A stretch of DNA of 64,000 bases, from NCBI GenBank assembly GCA_944388955.1, contig CALXKJ010000008.1, positions 62,001-126,000 on the forward strand. Direction: 5' to 3'. The stretch comes from an uncultured Spirochaetaceae bacterium. Lineage in GTDB: Bacteria; Spirochaetota; Spirochaetia; Sphaerochaetales; Sphaerochaetaceae. The notes under the pieces are model-generated. The model did no database searches. It saw only the letters and a list, made by a program, of their open reading frames with translations, and had not been told where the DNA came from. The position numbers and the translations under genes were made by a program. Shown here piece by piece: positions 8,795-18,257 of this stretch; the first letter of the stretch is position 1, and each line of letters begins with the position of its first letter.

Positions 8795-11356
8795 ATGGCA
8801 GAAAAAGATGAGCTGACGCCTATGATGCGTCAGTATTATGAAATCAAGGAAAAGCATCAGGATATGGTGCTTTTCTTCCGTCTAGGTGACTTCTATGAGA
8901 TGTTCGACTCAGATGCAGAGGAGGTTTCCAAGCTTCTGAATCTGACGCTGACTCATCGTGCGAAGACTCCGATGTGCGGAGTGCCTTATCATGCGGCGAG
9001 GAATTATCTCAAACGTCTGCTTGATGCGGGAAAGAAGGTCGCTATATGCGAACAGCTTTCCCTCCCTGACAACCCTAGAGAACTGGCGAAGAGAAGCGTC
9101 ACTGAAATATATACGCCAGCAACTGTTGTCGACGAGGAGTACCTTGATTCTCTCTCTTCATCGTTTGTCATGGCTGTGAATGAAGACAGGAAAGGACTTC
9201 ATGCCGCATGGGCTGATATCACAACAGGTGAATTCCTTGTCAGAAGCATTCCATTGGAGAAGGATTACTCTCACTTTGAGGCATTGCTTTCCTCTGTCTC
9301 GCCAAAGGAAATACTTGTATCTGATGACTTATATTTCACTGAAAAGACTCTCAGAGCGCTTCTTGACCGTACAGAATCGATGATCACGAAGCTTCCTTCC
9401 TGGTATTTCTCTGTCAAGGAAGGACTGAAGGAAGCCCAGAAACAGTTTCCAGGCTCATCTCTTTCCTTGTCTGGAATAGAAGAAAAAGATCCTCTCCTTG
9501 CACCGATAGGAGCTGTCATACGCTATGTCTCAGAGAATACTAAATCAGAGCTTCCGCAGCTGCGGACCATAAGGCGTATAGAGGATGAGACGTTTCTATA
9601 TCTCGATAGTGCGGCTGTCAGGAATCTTGAGCTTGTCTCATCGCTCCAGGGTGGCAGGGATGGCTCACTGTTCCAGGCCATAAACAGAACAAAGAGTGCA
9701 TCTGGGGGAAGATTTCTCAAGGATGCGCTTCTTCATCCTCTGGAGAGCAAGGAGAAAATACTCAAGCGATTGGACTGGGTAACATTCTTTGCAGATAATC
9801 CAGACGAGATGAGGAGGGTACGGGAGATTCTTTCAGCATCTTCAGATCTTGAGCGCCTTGCTTCCAAGGCTTCGATGAAAAAGCTCACTCCTCGTGATCT
9901 GGTTGCTATCGCAGATACATCAGTATCATTCTTTGACCTTGTGTCGGAAAAACCTGAATATCTTGGCCTTACCGATGACTTCTCCGATAGTTTTGATACA
10001 ATCATTGTATTCGCATCAGACACAATCAAGGCAATCAACCGTGAATGCACAAATATCCAGAATGAAGGCACAATCATTCTCCCCGGTTATGACAGGGAGC
10101 TTGATGATGTACGCGATTATCAATCAAAAGGTGAGGAAATCCTCTCTGAGTACATGATACGTATCAAAGAGGAGACAGGTATACAGAATCTCAAGACAGG
10201 AGAGAACAGGATAATCGGCGCATACTTCGAAGTCTCAAAAAGCCAGCTCGATAAAGTCCCTGAATCATTCATAAGGCGACAGACGCTTGTAGGTGGTGAA
10301 AGATTCACGACAAATGAGCTTGAAGAGCTGAAGAACAAGCTTACAGACGCGAAAGAGCGCTCCTATCAGCGGGAAAAGGAAGTCTTCAATGACTTCATCA
10401 GCAGGGCGGCTAATATCAATGAGGATATCGGGAGAATGGGTGAGATCATCACTCTCCTCGACTACTACTCATCGTTAGCATATCTAGCTCTCGAATGCGG
10501 TTATGTCAGACCTGAAATAGCAGATGACGGTGAGATATCGATAATAAATGGCAGACATCCAGTTGTTGAGGCATATACAGGCAGAGCGTCATATACCGCG
10601 AATTCATTCTCTTCCGACAAGTCCCGTTTCGCTCTTATCACAGGCCCTAATATGGCTGGAAAAAGCACTTATCTAAGGCAGATTGCCATAATAGCGCTTC
10701 TTTCTCATATTGGCTCCTATGTCCCGGCAGATAAGGCAATTATCCCGATAATAGACAGAATCTATTGCCGTGTTGGTTCCAGTGACAACCTCGCAAGAGG
10801 CGAGTCAACTTTCCTTGTTGAGATGACAGAGACAGCGGCTATCCTGAGAGGCGCAACGGAGAAATCCCTTGTTATCATGGATGAGATAGGACGCGGAACT
10901 TCGACACAGGATGGCATGTCAATCGCATATGCTGTCATGGAATACCTGAAGAAGCTTAATTCGATTACGCTTTTCGCGACTCATTATCATGAGCTTACCA
11001 TGCTCGATACAACGGGCATCCAGCTTCTGAATATGGCTGTGCAGGAAGAGAAGAATTCAATCATATTCCTCCGGAAAGCTGTTCCAGGTGTGGCCGCATC
11101 ATCGTATGGCATACATGTCGCGAAGCTTGCCGGAATACCAAGAAGCGTTATAAAGGAAGCTACTGTCTTCCAGCGCAAGCATTTTGCTGATTATTCATTC
11201 GACACTGCGCAGGGAGATCTTTTCATAGATGCAAGCGATATAAAGGATGAGAGCAATCTTGAAGAGATTGCAGATGAAATCGCCTCATTTGATACAGATA
11301 GCTCCACACCGCTTGAGGCGCTGATGTTCGTCTCTAGCTTAAAGAAAAAACTGTGA
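8795..11356 (+). CDS. mutS: DNA mismatch repair protein MutS
   Basis: MutS binds mismatched bases and starts mismatch repair using ATP. The 853 residues have the usual MutS1 order. The N-terminal mismatch-binding domain carries the F-x-E motif (GDFYEMF, near residue 35), followed by the connector and lever domains. The C-terminal ATPase has Walker A GPNMAGKST, MDEIGRGTSTQDG Walker B and signature, and FATHYHEL. The start is ATG 8795, 3 nt after the bamA stop, and there is no Shine-Dalgarno sequence upstream. It may be translated from a leaderless mRNA (see the promoter entry). No mutL is in the window. Confidence 0.97.
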   Translation: MAEKDELTPMMRQYYEIKEKHQDMVLFFRLGDFYEMFDSDAEEVSKLLNLTLTHRAKTPMCGVPYHAARNYLKRLLDAGKKVAICEQLSLPDNPRELAKRSVTEIYTPATVVDEEYLDSLSSSFVMAVNEDRKGLHAAWADITTGEFLVRSIPLEKDYSHFEALLSSVSPKEILVSDDLYFTEKTLRALLDRTESMITKLPSWYFSVKEGLKEAQKQFPGSSLSLSGIEEKDPLLAPIGAVIRYVSENTKSELPQLRTIRRIEDETFLYLDSAAVRNLELVSSLQGGRDGSLFQAINRTKSASGGRFLKDALLHPLESKEKILKRLDWVTFFADNPDEMRRVREILSASSDLERLASKASMKKLTPRDLVAIADTSVSFFDLVSEKPEYLGLTDDFSDSFDTIIVFASDTIKAINRECTNIQNEGTIILPGYDRELDDVRDYQSKGEEILSEYMIRIKEETGIQNLKTGENRIIGAYFEVSKSQLDKVPESFIRRQTLVGGERFTTNELEELKNKLTDAKERSYQREKEVFNDFISRAANINEDIGRMGEIITLLDYYSSLAYLALECGYVRPEIADDGEISIINGRHPVVEAYTGRASYTANSFSSDKSRFALITGPNMAGKSTYLRQIAIIALLSHIGSYVPADKAIIPIIDRIYCRVGSSDNLARGESTFLVEMTETAAILRGATEKSLVIMDEIGRGTSTQDGMSIAYAVMEYLKKLNSITLFATHYHELTMLDTTGIQLLNMAVQEEKNSIIFLRKAVPGVAASSYGIHVAKLAGIPRSVIKEATVFQRKHFADYSFDTAQGDLFIDASDIKDESNLEEIADEIASFDTDSSTPLEALMFVSSLKKKL

Positions 11357-11369
11357 TAGACTTTATGCT

Positions 11370-12293
11370 ATGAAAAAGCTTATTGCCATATTTACAGTGC
11401 TGCTGCTTCTATTCACTCTCAATGCCTCGGATCTGATTACTCTATCTGGTTTTCTGTCACCGCTTTCCTCATATTCATTCTCTGATACGGATAGTGAGCG
11501 GATTGACGCTGGATATATGTCATATGAAAGTGCCATTGGATTGATAGGAAGCGCAGAGCTAATACGGAACAACCTGGAGCCTGTTTCTATCCTCTCATCT
11601 GGTATTTTCTCGATGAACATCAAAGATGCAGCTTCGCTTGGGCTCATCTTCTCATCACTTGAAAACGCTGAGCCTATCGTATTGGAGGGAGATATTGTCA
11701 TAACTCCGGATCTTTCTGAAATAGAGAGTCTTAAGGCATCTGTGACTGTGGAGTATGAGGATGTCATGATTCTCTACGCAATCGGTGCGCGTACTGAGAA
11801 AGCTTATATAGATGGTACAGTAAGGCTCATAGCTGATCTTGGTGATGAAACACTTGCCACGTTGACAGTGGAAACTGGTGAGCTGACAGTCAATGGCGAT
11901 GATAGTCTAAGCAACAGCAGCGCAGGGCTTGGAATATTCCTCGACAAAGAAAAAGTCAATGACTGGATGGATATCATGGGATATGACATGAATGAGCTGA
12001 GATATCTTGTTTCATTGATGCTGATGGATAGCCCAGAGCTTTATATGCTTGGCCTTGATTTATCCTCGCCTGAAGCTGTTATGTCATCCCTTGAATCCAA
12101 GAAGGCAGGAGACATCCTTGACGCAATCGCATTCGTCTTTGCAGCAGATTCAGACGGAAGCCTTGATCCGCTGCGCATGATTTCCCTCTCGGTAATCCCT
12201 GTGCTCTATGAGGACGGAAAGCTGGTTGATATCGATCTCAAGTCAGCGATGGATTCATTGCTTGATCTAGCATATTTTCTCTCAGAATTGTGA
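11370..12293 (+). CDS. exported protein of unknown function
   Basis: I do not recognise this 307-residue protein. The first 19 residues form a typical signal peptide (lysines, then a leucine/isoleucine/phenylalanine core, ending LNASD) without a lipobox cysteine, so it is probably periplasmic. The mature part is rich in serine, aspartate, glutamate and leucine, with no cysteine, and mixes strand-like and helix-like stretches. Mid-protein repeats of the form IxLSGDIxIxxDLSEIESLKASVTVEY look like beta-strand hairpins. It starts 13 nt after mutS with no clear ribosome-binding site. A TAGACT hexamer at 11357-11362 ends 7 nt before the ATG. The next operon starts 115 nt downstream. Confidence 0.75.
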   Translation: MKKLIAIFTVLLLLFTLNASDLITLSGFLSPLSSYSFSDTDSERIDAGYMSYESAIGLIGSAELIRNNLEPVSILSSGIFSMNIKDAASLGLIFSSLENAEPIVLEGDIVITPDLSEIESLKASVTVEYEDVMILYAIGARTEKAYIDGTVRLIADLGDETLATLTVETGELTVNGDDSLSNSSAGLGIFLDKEKVNDWMDIMGYDMNELRYLVSLMLMDSPELYMLGLDLSSPEAVMSSLESKKAGDILDAIAFVFAADSDGSLDPLRMISLSVIPVLYEDGKLVDIDLKSAMDSLLDLAYFLSEL

Positions 12294-12310
12294 AATAATC
12301 CGCTAGGTTA

Positions 12311-12340
12311 TTGACTAACACGTGCCTTTGACGATATTTT
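12311..12340 (+). promoter_or_regulatory. candidate sigma70 promoter of the rimP-nusA-infB operon
   Basis: TTGACT at 12311-12316 and TATTTT at 12335-12340 are separated by 18 nt and would start transcription near 12347. This leaves a leader of about 60 nt that contains the hairpin at 12367-12390. A second TTGACG at 12328-12333 has no good -10 partner. Confidence 0.4.
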
Positions 12341-12366
12341 CTACATAGTTTCATTTAAAGAGATTT

Positions 12367-12395
12367 AAAGGGACCGGTTCGGGTCCCTTTATTCA
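12367..12395 (+). terminator. hairpin terminator or attenuator in the rimP leader
   Basis: AAAGGGACC at 12367-12375 pairs perfectly with GGTCCCTTT at 12382-12390 around a 6-nt loop, and is followed by a short T-rich run. It ends only 11 nt before the GGAGG site of rimP. It could terminate the upstream transcript or attenuate the operon itself. Leader terminators upstream of rimP-nusA-infB are known in other bacteria, but which role applies here is not visible. Confidence 0.6.
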
Positions 12396-12408
12396 TGCAT
12401 GGAGGAAT

Positions 12409-12903
12409 ATGCTGAAGGAAGACGGAAAGACTTCATCGCTTTACCAGGATGTGGACAGGCTTGTCAGCGCGCTTGGCTTTCTGACAGTTGAGGTTACAGA
12501 TAGCATTCATCAGGGAACACATAGCATGCGTGTCATAGCAGCAAAGCCTGATGGTGATATAACAACAGAGGATCTCGCTGAGTTATACAACCTCATATAT
12601 CCACGTTACAGCGTCATCTATTCCGATAGGGATCTCCAGCTTGAGGTCTCATCACCTGGACTGCAGCGCTCTTTCAGCGATGTTCTTGAGTTTTCGGTTT
12701 TCAGAGGACGTCTTGTTCGCGTATACAGCGTCTCACGCTCTGAGTATATAATCGGGACAATCACAGATTCTGATGATGAGTCTGTTGTCCTATCCTCATA
12801 TGAAGCAGAGGGAAGCAAGGAGAAGGGAGAACGTATTTCCCTTCCATATAGTGATATAGCAAAAGCAAAGCTGGAATACAGATGGGAGGCAGATAATGCT
12901 TGA
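12409..12903 (+). CDS. rimP: ribosome maturation factor RimP
   Basis: RimP helps assemble the 30S ribosomal subunit. At 164 residues it has the family's length and the diagnostic YRLEVSSPGL-type motif, here LQLEVSSPGLQR, followed by the C-terminal SH3-like part (GTITDSDDESVVL). The start is ATG 12409 with GGAGG at 12401-12405. It is the first gene of a tightly packed operon and its stop overlaps nusA by 8 nt. The position directly before nusA and infB is the conserved bacterial order. Confidence 0.93.
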   Translation: MLKEDGKTSSLYQDVDRLVSALGFLTVEVTDSIHQGTHSMRVIAAKPDGDITTEDLAELYNLIYPRYSVIYSDRDLQLEVSSPGLQRSFSDVLEFSVFRGRLVRVYSVSRSEYIIGTITDSDDESVVLSSYEAEGSKEKGERISLPYSDIAKAKLEYRWEADNA

Positions 12904-14389
12904 CTTGACAGATGAAATCAATTCAATGATCAGTGAAAGACATATGGATGAGGAGAAAGTCCTTTCCCTTATCCGCGATATGCTGGTAAGCGCATATAAG
13001 CGCAAATTCGGAACTGACGAAAATGCCGTTGTACGTTTCTTCCCAAACAAAGCTGGCGATGAGAACAGAGCTGTAGAGATTTACTCTGTCAAGGAAGTCG
13101 TCGACGAGGAGAACTGGTATGACAGAGTGAAGCAGATTCCTCTCGATGAAGCTCAGTCACTTGCTGAAGGCGTTGAAATCGGTGATTCTCTCGAGATTCC
13201 TCTTGATCCGAAGAATTTCGAGTACTCAGCAGTCCAGTCTGCAAAGCAGCGCTCACAGCAGGTTGTAAAGGAATACAATACTGATCGTGTCTATGTCGAT
13301 GCTAAGGCGATGGAAGGAAAGCTTGTAATAGGCGAGGTGAAGAAATCACTCAGAAATGGTGATTTCCTTGTCAACCTCAATCTTGAGGATACTGATGCGA
13401 TTTTCCCTGTCAGAGGACAGTCACCAAGGGAGTCCTATGAGATTCAGGAGAAGCTTAAGTTCTTTGTCGAGAAAGTGGACAGGGGCGAGGAGAACAGGGG
13501 ACGCGACGCATTCAGAAACAAGCAGAAGAGAGGCGGCGTGAGAATCCTTCTTTCCCGTGCTTCAAAGGAGTTCGTCAGGGCTCTTATCGAGAATGAAGTG
13601 CCTGAAATCACAACAGGGGACGTTGAGATCAAAGCAATCGCAAGACATGCTGGCGTAAGAACCAAGGTCGCAGTCGACACGAGAAAGACTGATATCGATC
13701 CTGTTGGCTCCACAGTCGGCAAAGCTGGAACGAGAATCCAGACTGTAATGACAGAATGCGAAGGCGAGAAGATTGATGTCGTGAGATACTCCGATGATCC
13801 GCTTGTGTTCATTGCAAATGCTCTCATTCCTGCTCAGGTAAGACGCGTTGTGACAATCGATCCTGCTACAAAGCACGTGGTCGCAATCGTTGATGACAAC
13901 CAGCTCGGTATCGCAATCGGACAGAGCGGCGTGAACGTGAAGCTTGCCAAGATGCTCTGCGACTGGAATATCGAGGTGAAGACTCAGGATCAGTTCAACG
14001 AGATGGAAGAGACCATGCAGATTTACAAGAATGTCGATAGTCTCTTCAAGTCAGAGGGTGAAGAAGAGGAAGCACCTGTCCTTACGAACAGTGAAATCGG
14101 CATTGATCCTGATGATACACCTCTCACTGATATCGGGCTTGATGACAAGCTTGTATCAAAGCTCCATGATGTTGATATCTGGTCTATTCAGGAGTTCTTC
14201 GACTATACTGATGACGAGCTCAGGGAGAAAGGCCTTTCTGATGATGAAATCGCAACTGTAAGGAACAGCGTAGAAGTTGAGGAAGAGGAGGCTGAAGGCG
14301 GTGTCTTTGAATGCCCGATATGCCATACAGAGCTTCCTGCTGGTACAGAAGTATGCCCGAACTGCGGTGCTGAATTTGAATTCGAGTGA
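12896..14389 (+). CDS. nusA: transcription termination/antitermination protein NusA with C-terminal zinc ribbon
   Basis: NusA binds RNA polymerase and nascent RNA and modulates pausing, termination and antitermination. The 497 residues contain the N-terminal polymerase-binding domain and an S1 domain starting near GKLVIGEVKKSLRNGDFLV. Two KH domains follow, with DPVGSTVGKAGTRIQ and GIAIGQSGVNVKLA, then a helix-hairpin-helix segment (DDKLVSKLHDVDIWSIQEFFDYTDDELREKG split across the motif). The last 25 residues form two CPxC knuckles, CPIC and CPNC, a four-cysteine zinc ribbon that I do not know from textbook NusA. The GGGAGG site and ATG lie inside the end of rimP. Its stop overlaps an in-frame GTG of infB that I do not use. 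Confidence 0.95.
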   Translation: MLDLTDEINSMISERHMDEEKVLSLIRDMLVSAYKRKFGTDENAVVRFFPNKAGDENRAVEIYSVKEVVDEENWYDRVKQIPLDEAQSLAEGVEIGDSLEIPLDPKNFEYSAVQSAKQRSQQVVKEYNTDRVYVDAKAMEGKLVIGEVKKSLRNGDFLVNLNLEDTDAIFPVRGQSPRESYEIQEKLKFFVEKVDRGEENRGRDAFRNKQKRGGVRILLSRASKEFVRALIENEVPEITTGDVEIKAIARHAGVRTKVAVDTRKTDIDPVGSTVGKAGTRIQTVMTECEGEKIDVVRYSDDPLVFIANALIPAQVRRVVTIDPATKHVVAIVDDNQLGIAIGQSGVNVKLAKMLCDWNIEVKTQDQFNEMEETMQIYKNVDSLFKSEGEEEEAPVLTNSEIGIDPDDTPLTDIGLDDKLVSKLHDVDIWSIQEFFDYTDDELREKGLSDDEIATVRNSVEVEEEEAEGGVFECPICHTELPAGTEVCPNCGAEFEFE

Positions 14390-14400
14390 TAAAGGAATAT

Positions 14401-17070
14401 ATGTCAGAAGAGATTAAGATTGATGAGAAAATCAAAGTGAATGTCATCAGAAAGCCTCAGACTGTGAAAAAAGCTGAGACTCATGAGGCTGACACCGAGG
14501 TTGAGAAGAAAGTCATTATCCTCAAGAAGAAACCAACCATTGTCGTAAAGGTCAAGGAGAAGGAAGAGGAAAAGAGTCAGGAAGCGGCACCACAGAGCAG
14601 GACTGAGCATGATAATGCTGAGAGCCGCATAGCCGCAGGCCCGAAGATCATCTCGTATGATAAATCGAAGCTTCCTCCTATCAATCCTGAGCCTAAAGCG
14701 AAGACGGAGACGGTGTCTAAACCTGTACAGCAGAAAAAGGAGCAGCCTAAGGACACTACAGTCCTCACAGGTAAGAGCTTCATGACCAATACTGCTGTTC
14801 ATCACCAGAACTCAAGGATACAGTCCCCGCTTCATAATGGTCCTGTCATCATCAAGAGCGCCAATCTTCCTCCAGTTCCGGGACAGAAGGTTGAATCATC
14901 AGATGAGCCTCATAGACCACGTGTCGCTGGTATAGTCGGTGGCCGCCCTGCAGGTGGCTATAGGCAGAATGGCCAGAGAGCTAAATTCCAGAATGGAAGA
15001 CCTCAGAACGGAGTCTTCCAGCGTCAGGGCAATGGACAGAGAATGCCCCGTGCGGGTCAGAGTTATACACCGCAGGGAGATCGTCCATCATTCAGGCCAG
15101 GACAGAGACCTGGTTTCCAGCGTCCTGGATTCCAGCGCCCAGTCCCCGGCGGTGCAGCTCCAGAGCTTAATCAGAAGGGACCTGGAAAGAAGCCTCAGAA
15201 TGCATCGAGAAAGAAGGATTACGATCGCTACCAGAAGGATGAGGAACTTGATTTCCAGTTCCAGAAGAAGAAGAGAGAGGAGCAGAAGCTTCAGGCCGTT
15301 CCAAAGACTATCGACATGATGGAAAGCATCACAGTCGCAGATCTGGCGAAGAAGATGAATCTCAAGGCTTCAGATATCATTTCCAAGCTCTTTTCCATGG
15401 GGCTGATGGTTACTATCAACCAGCAGATTGACCATGAGACAGCGGAGATTATCGCTTCCGAGTATGGATGCTCTGTACATCTTGTTTCGCTTTATGACGA
15501 GACAATCATCGAGCAGGAAGAGGATAAGCCTGAGGACATGGTGCCAAGAGCCCCGATCGTGACGATTATGGGCCACGTTGACCATGGTAAGACGAAGCTT
15601 CTTGATGCTATCCGCTCGTCGCATGTCGCTGAAGGAGAGTTCGGTGGTATTACACAGCATATTGGTGCCTACAAGGTATCTGTCCCAGAAAAGGGTGATG
15701 TAGTCTTCCTTGACACTCCGGGTCATGCAGCTTTCTCTATGATGAGAGCACGTGGTGCGCAGGTTACTGATATCGTTGTGCTTGTCGTTGCAGCAAATGA
15801 TGGTGTTATGCCCCAGACAAAGGAGGCTATTGACCATGCGAAGGCAGCAAAGGTACCAATCATCGTAGCTATAAACAAGATAGATCTTCCGGATGCCAAT
15901 CCCGATCGCGTAATGCAGCAGCTTTCAGAGCTGGGGCTTGTTCCTGAGGAATGGGGCGGACAGACACTTTATTGCCGTATTTCAGCACTGAAGAAAGAAG
16001 GTATCGACGATCTGCTTGATACGATTCTCCTTCAGGCCGAGATGCTTGAGCTCCAGGCTAATCCAAACTGTCGCGCAGTCGGTAAGATTCTTGAGTCGAG
16101 AATCGACCAGGGCAGAGGTATAGTGGCAACTGTCATCATCGAAAAGGGTACGCTTCATCAGGGTGATTACTATGTAGCTGGTATCTATCCGGGACGTGTC
16201 CGCGCCATGTTTGATGACAAAGGAAGGAAAATCAAGAGTGCAGGGCCATCGGATCCTGTTGAGATAATAGGTCTCTCTGACATTCCTTCCGCAGGCGATC
16301 CATTCCAGGTGACAGAGGATGAGAAGCAGGCAAGGATGGTTGGTGCGAAACGTCAGGAGCTTGAGAGGAACGCAGAAAGCGGAAAGGGCAATAAGATTAC
16401 TCTTGAGAATATCAACGAGAAAATCAGGGAAGGCCAGATTACGGATTTCAATGTCATCATCAAAGGTGATGTACAGGGCTCCGTTGAGGCTCTTCAGGGT
16501 GTTCTTGAAAAACTCTCCACAAGCGAGATCAGGCTCAATGTGCTCAGAGCGTCAGCTGGTGCTATCATTGAATCGGATATCACGCTGGCGGCGGCTTCAA
16601 AAGCCATTGTCATTGGCTTCAATGTCCGTCCGACACCGAAGGCACAGGCTCTTGCGGAGCGTGAGAAGGTTGAAATCAAGAAGTACAACATCATCTACGA
16701 TGTTCTTGATGATATCAGGGATGCGATGGAAGGTAAGCTCTCGCCTGAAATCAGGGAGGTCGATATCGGCAAGGCTGAAGTCAGAGAGACATACAGAATT
16801 CCGAAAATCGGTCTTATCGCTGGATGCTATGTCACAGATGGCAAAGTCAAGAGAAACAGCCTTGTGCGCGTAATCCGCGATTCTATCCAGATCAACAAGG
16901 ATATGATCCGCATCTCATCTCTCAAGAGATTCAAGGATGATGCCAAGGAAGTTGCTGAAGGCTTTGAGTGCGGTATCGGGCTCGAGAACTGGCAGGATCT
17001 CCAGGTCGGCGATGTCCTTGAGATAGTCGAGACAGAGGAAATCAGAAGGAAGCTTGAAGTAAATGAGTGA
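14401..17070 (+). CDS. infB: translation initiation factor IF-2
   Basis: IF-2 is the GTPase that brings initiator tRNA to the ribosome. The 889 residues begin with about 200 residues of basic, low-complexity sequence. This includes a glycine/arginine/glutamine-rich tract with repeated [11 protein letters not shown] units. A small helical IF-2 N-domain ([21 protein letters not shown]) comes next. The G domain then shows [17 protein letters not shown] and NKIDLPDA, followed by domains II-IV ending near the C-terminus. I chose ATG 14401 because AAAGGA lies 6 nt upstream. The in-frame GTG at 14386 overlaps the nusA stop and lacks its own site. The stop overlaps rbfA by 8 nt. Confidence 0.96.
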   Translation: MSEEIKIDEKIKVNVIRKPQTVKKAETHEADTEVEKKVIILKKKPTIVVKVKEKEEEKSQEAAPQSRTEHDNAESRIAAGPKIISYDKSKLPPINPEPKAKTETVSKPVQQKKEQPKDTTVLTGKSFMTNTAVHHQNSRIQSPLHNGPVIIKSANLPPVPGQKVESSDEPHRPRVAGIVGGRPAGGYRQNGQRAKFQNGRPQNGVFQRQGNGQRMPRAGQSYTPQGDRPSFRPGQRPGFQRPGFQRPVPGGAAPELNQKGPGKKPQNASRKKDYDRYQKDEELDFQFQKKKREEQKLQAVPKTIDMMESITVADLAKKMNLKASDIISKLFSMGLMVTINQQIDHETAEIIASEYGCSVHLVSLYDETIIEQEEDKPEDMVPRAPIVTIMGHVDHGKTKLLDAIRSSHVAEGEFGGITQHIGAYKVSVPEKGDVVFLDTPGHAAFSMMRARGAQVTDIVVLVVAANDGVMPQTKEAIDHAKAAKVPIIVAINKIDLPDANPDRVMQQLSELGLVPEEWGGQTLYCRISALKKEGIDDLLDTILLQAEMLELQANPNCRAVGKILESRIDQGRGIVATVIIEKGTLHQGDYYVAGIYPGRVRAMFDDKGRKIKSAGPSDPVEIIGLSDIPSAGDPFQVTEDEKQARMVGAKRQELERNAESGKGNKITLENINEKIREGQITDFNVIIKGDVQGSVEALQGVLEKLSTSEIRLNVLRASAGAIIESDITLAAASKAIVIGFNVRPTPKAQALAEREKVEIKKYNIIYDVLDDIRDAMEGKLSPEIREVDIGKAEVRETYRIPKIGLIAGCYVTDGKVKRNSLVRVIRDSIQINKDMIRISSLKRFKDDAKEVAEGFECGIGLENWQDLQVGDVLEIVETEEIRRKLEVNE

Positions 17071-17419
17071 GTTTTCTCAGAAGAGGCTTGAGCATAGAAT
17101 CGAGGAGGCAATCGGCTCGCTGATTGTCTCCGGCGCTATAAAGAATCCTCATCTCTCTCCGTTTACTTCGGTAACGAGAGTCGTGCTGTCACCGGATAAC
17201 GCCCAGTGCAATGTTTATGTGTCAGCTATCCCTGATAATCGTATTGATCCGTCAGTCAAGGCTCTGAACAGCGCGAAAGGATTCATACAGCGTCGTCTGG
17301 GCGATGTTCTCAAGACACGCAATACACCTGTACTCACATTCTATCGTGATGACTCCTACAGGGAAGCTGAGAGAGTCAACAGGCTTATAGATGACGCGAT
17401 GAAGGATATCGATGGCTGA
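17063..17419 (+). CDS. rbfA: ribosome-binding factor A
   Basis: RbfA binds the 30S subunit and supports late 16S rRNA maturation and cold adaptation. The 118-residue product fits the family: an N-terminal RLEHRIEEAIGSLIVSGAIKNPHL helix-turn segment (interrupted here for brevity), a central VTRVVLSPDNAQCNVYVS strand pair, and a C-terminal RNTPVLTFYRDDS-like segment (TRNTPVLTFYRDDS). The ATG lies inside the end of infB and the stop overlaps truB by 8 nt, so translational coupling along the operon is likely. The order infB-rbfA-truB is the standard bacterial one. Confidence 0.93.
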   Translation: MSEFSQKRLEHRIEEAIGSLIVSGAIKNPHLSPFTSVTRVVLSPDNAQCNVYVSAIPDNRIDPSVKALNSAKGFIQRRLGDVLKTRNTPVLTFYRDDSYREAERVNRLIDDAMKDIDG

Positions 17420-18257
17420 TTCATTCAGGATACTCCTCATGGATAAACAGCCGGGAATGACGTCTTTCTCGTCTCTCTGGCCTGTGAAGAAGGAATTCAG
17501 AGGGGAGAAGGTAGGGCATGCAGGAACGCTCGATAGCTTCGCTTCCGGTCTTATGGTTGTCCTTATTGGAGGTGCTACAAAGCTTACTCCTGTCTTCTCT
17601 TCATTCGATAAAGAGTATATAGCCGAGATTTCATTCGGCACTGAGACAGACACTCTCGATCCAGAAGGACAGGTGATAGCAGAAGCGCCTGCACCTGATG
17701 AAGAAGAGCTGAAAGCAGTGCTCCCATCTTTTCTCGGGAAACAGCTGCAGCAGCCACCTGTCTACTCGGCATTGCATGTTGATGGCAAGAGAGCGTATAA
17801 GGAAGCAAGAAGTGGAAAGAATATTGAAATGCCTTTCCGGGAGATTGAGATATCTTCCCTGGAGCTTCTCTCTTATAACGACAATAAGGCTGTGATAAGA
17901 ACCTCCGTCTCCAAGGGAACATATATACGCTCTCTTGGACGGGACATTGCCTTAAGGCTTTCATCAAGAGCGCACCTCAGCGCACTCCGCCGTCTCCGCA
18001 TAGGCCCCTGGCATCTGGCAGACAGCATGAAGAGCACAGATGAGCTGCTATCGATGACTAATCTATTTTCAGAGATGATTCTCAATCCATCATGCAGAAG
18101 GCTTATTGATAATGGATTCATCCCTGATAATGCGATCATTGTCGATTCAGATAGCTCAATGCCATATGCAAAGCTTCTCATTGATGGAAGAGTATATGGC
18201 TATGGTGATAAGTCTTCCGAAAGGCTCAAGGTCATCGCGAGGTGTCCATGGATGTGA
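17412..18257 (+). CDS. truB: tRNA pseudouridine synthase B
   Basis: TruB makes pseudouridine 55 in the T-loop of tRNAs. The 281 residues carry the catalytic segment GHAGTLDSFASGLMVVLIG, whose aspartate is the nucleophile. Further family features are KEYIAEISFGTETDTLD, the PPVYSALHVDGKRAYKEAR block and the SKGTYIRSLGRDIA segment. The serine after GTLD replaces the usual proline of GTLDP. The N-terminus (LLMDKQPGMTSF) matches the expected start. It overlaps rbfA by 8 nt, and ribF starts inside its 3' end. Function is well supported by motif and operon context. Confidence 0.94.
   Translation: MADSFRILLMDKQPGMTSFSSLWPVKKEFRGEKVGHAGTLDSFASGLMVVLIGGATKLTPVFSSFDKEYIAEISFGTETDTLDPEGQVIAEAPAPDEEELKAVLPSFLGKQLQQPPVYSALHVDGKRAYKEARSGKNIEMPFREIEISSLELLSYNDNKAVIRTSVSKGTYIRSLGRDIALRLSSRAHLSALRRLRIGPWHLADSMKSTDELLSMTNLFSEMILNPSCRRLIDNGFIPDNAIIVDSDSSMPYAKLLIDGRVYGYGDKSSERLKVIARCPWM

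Noticed and set aside
14386-14400. GTG start for infB overlapping the nusA stop
   Set aside because: No ribosome-binding site at the right distance; AAAGGA fits ATG 14401.
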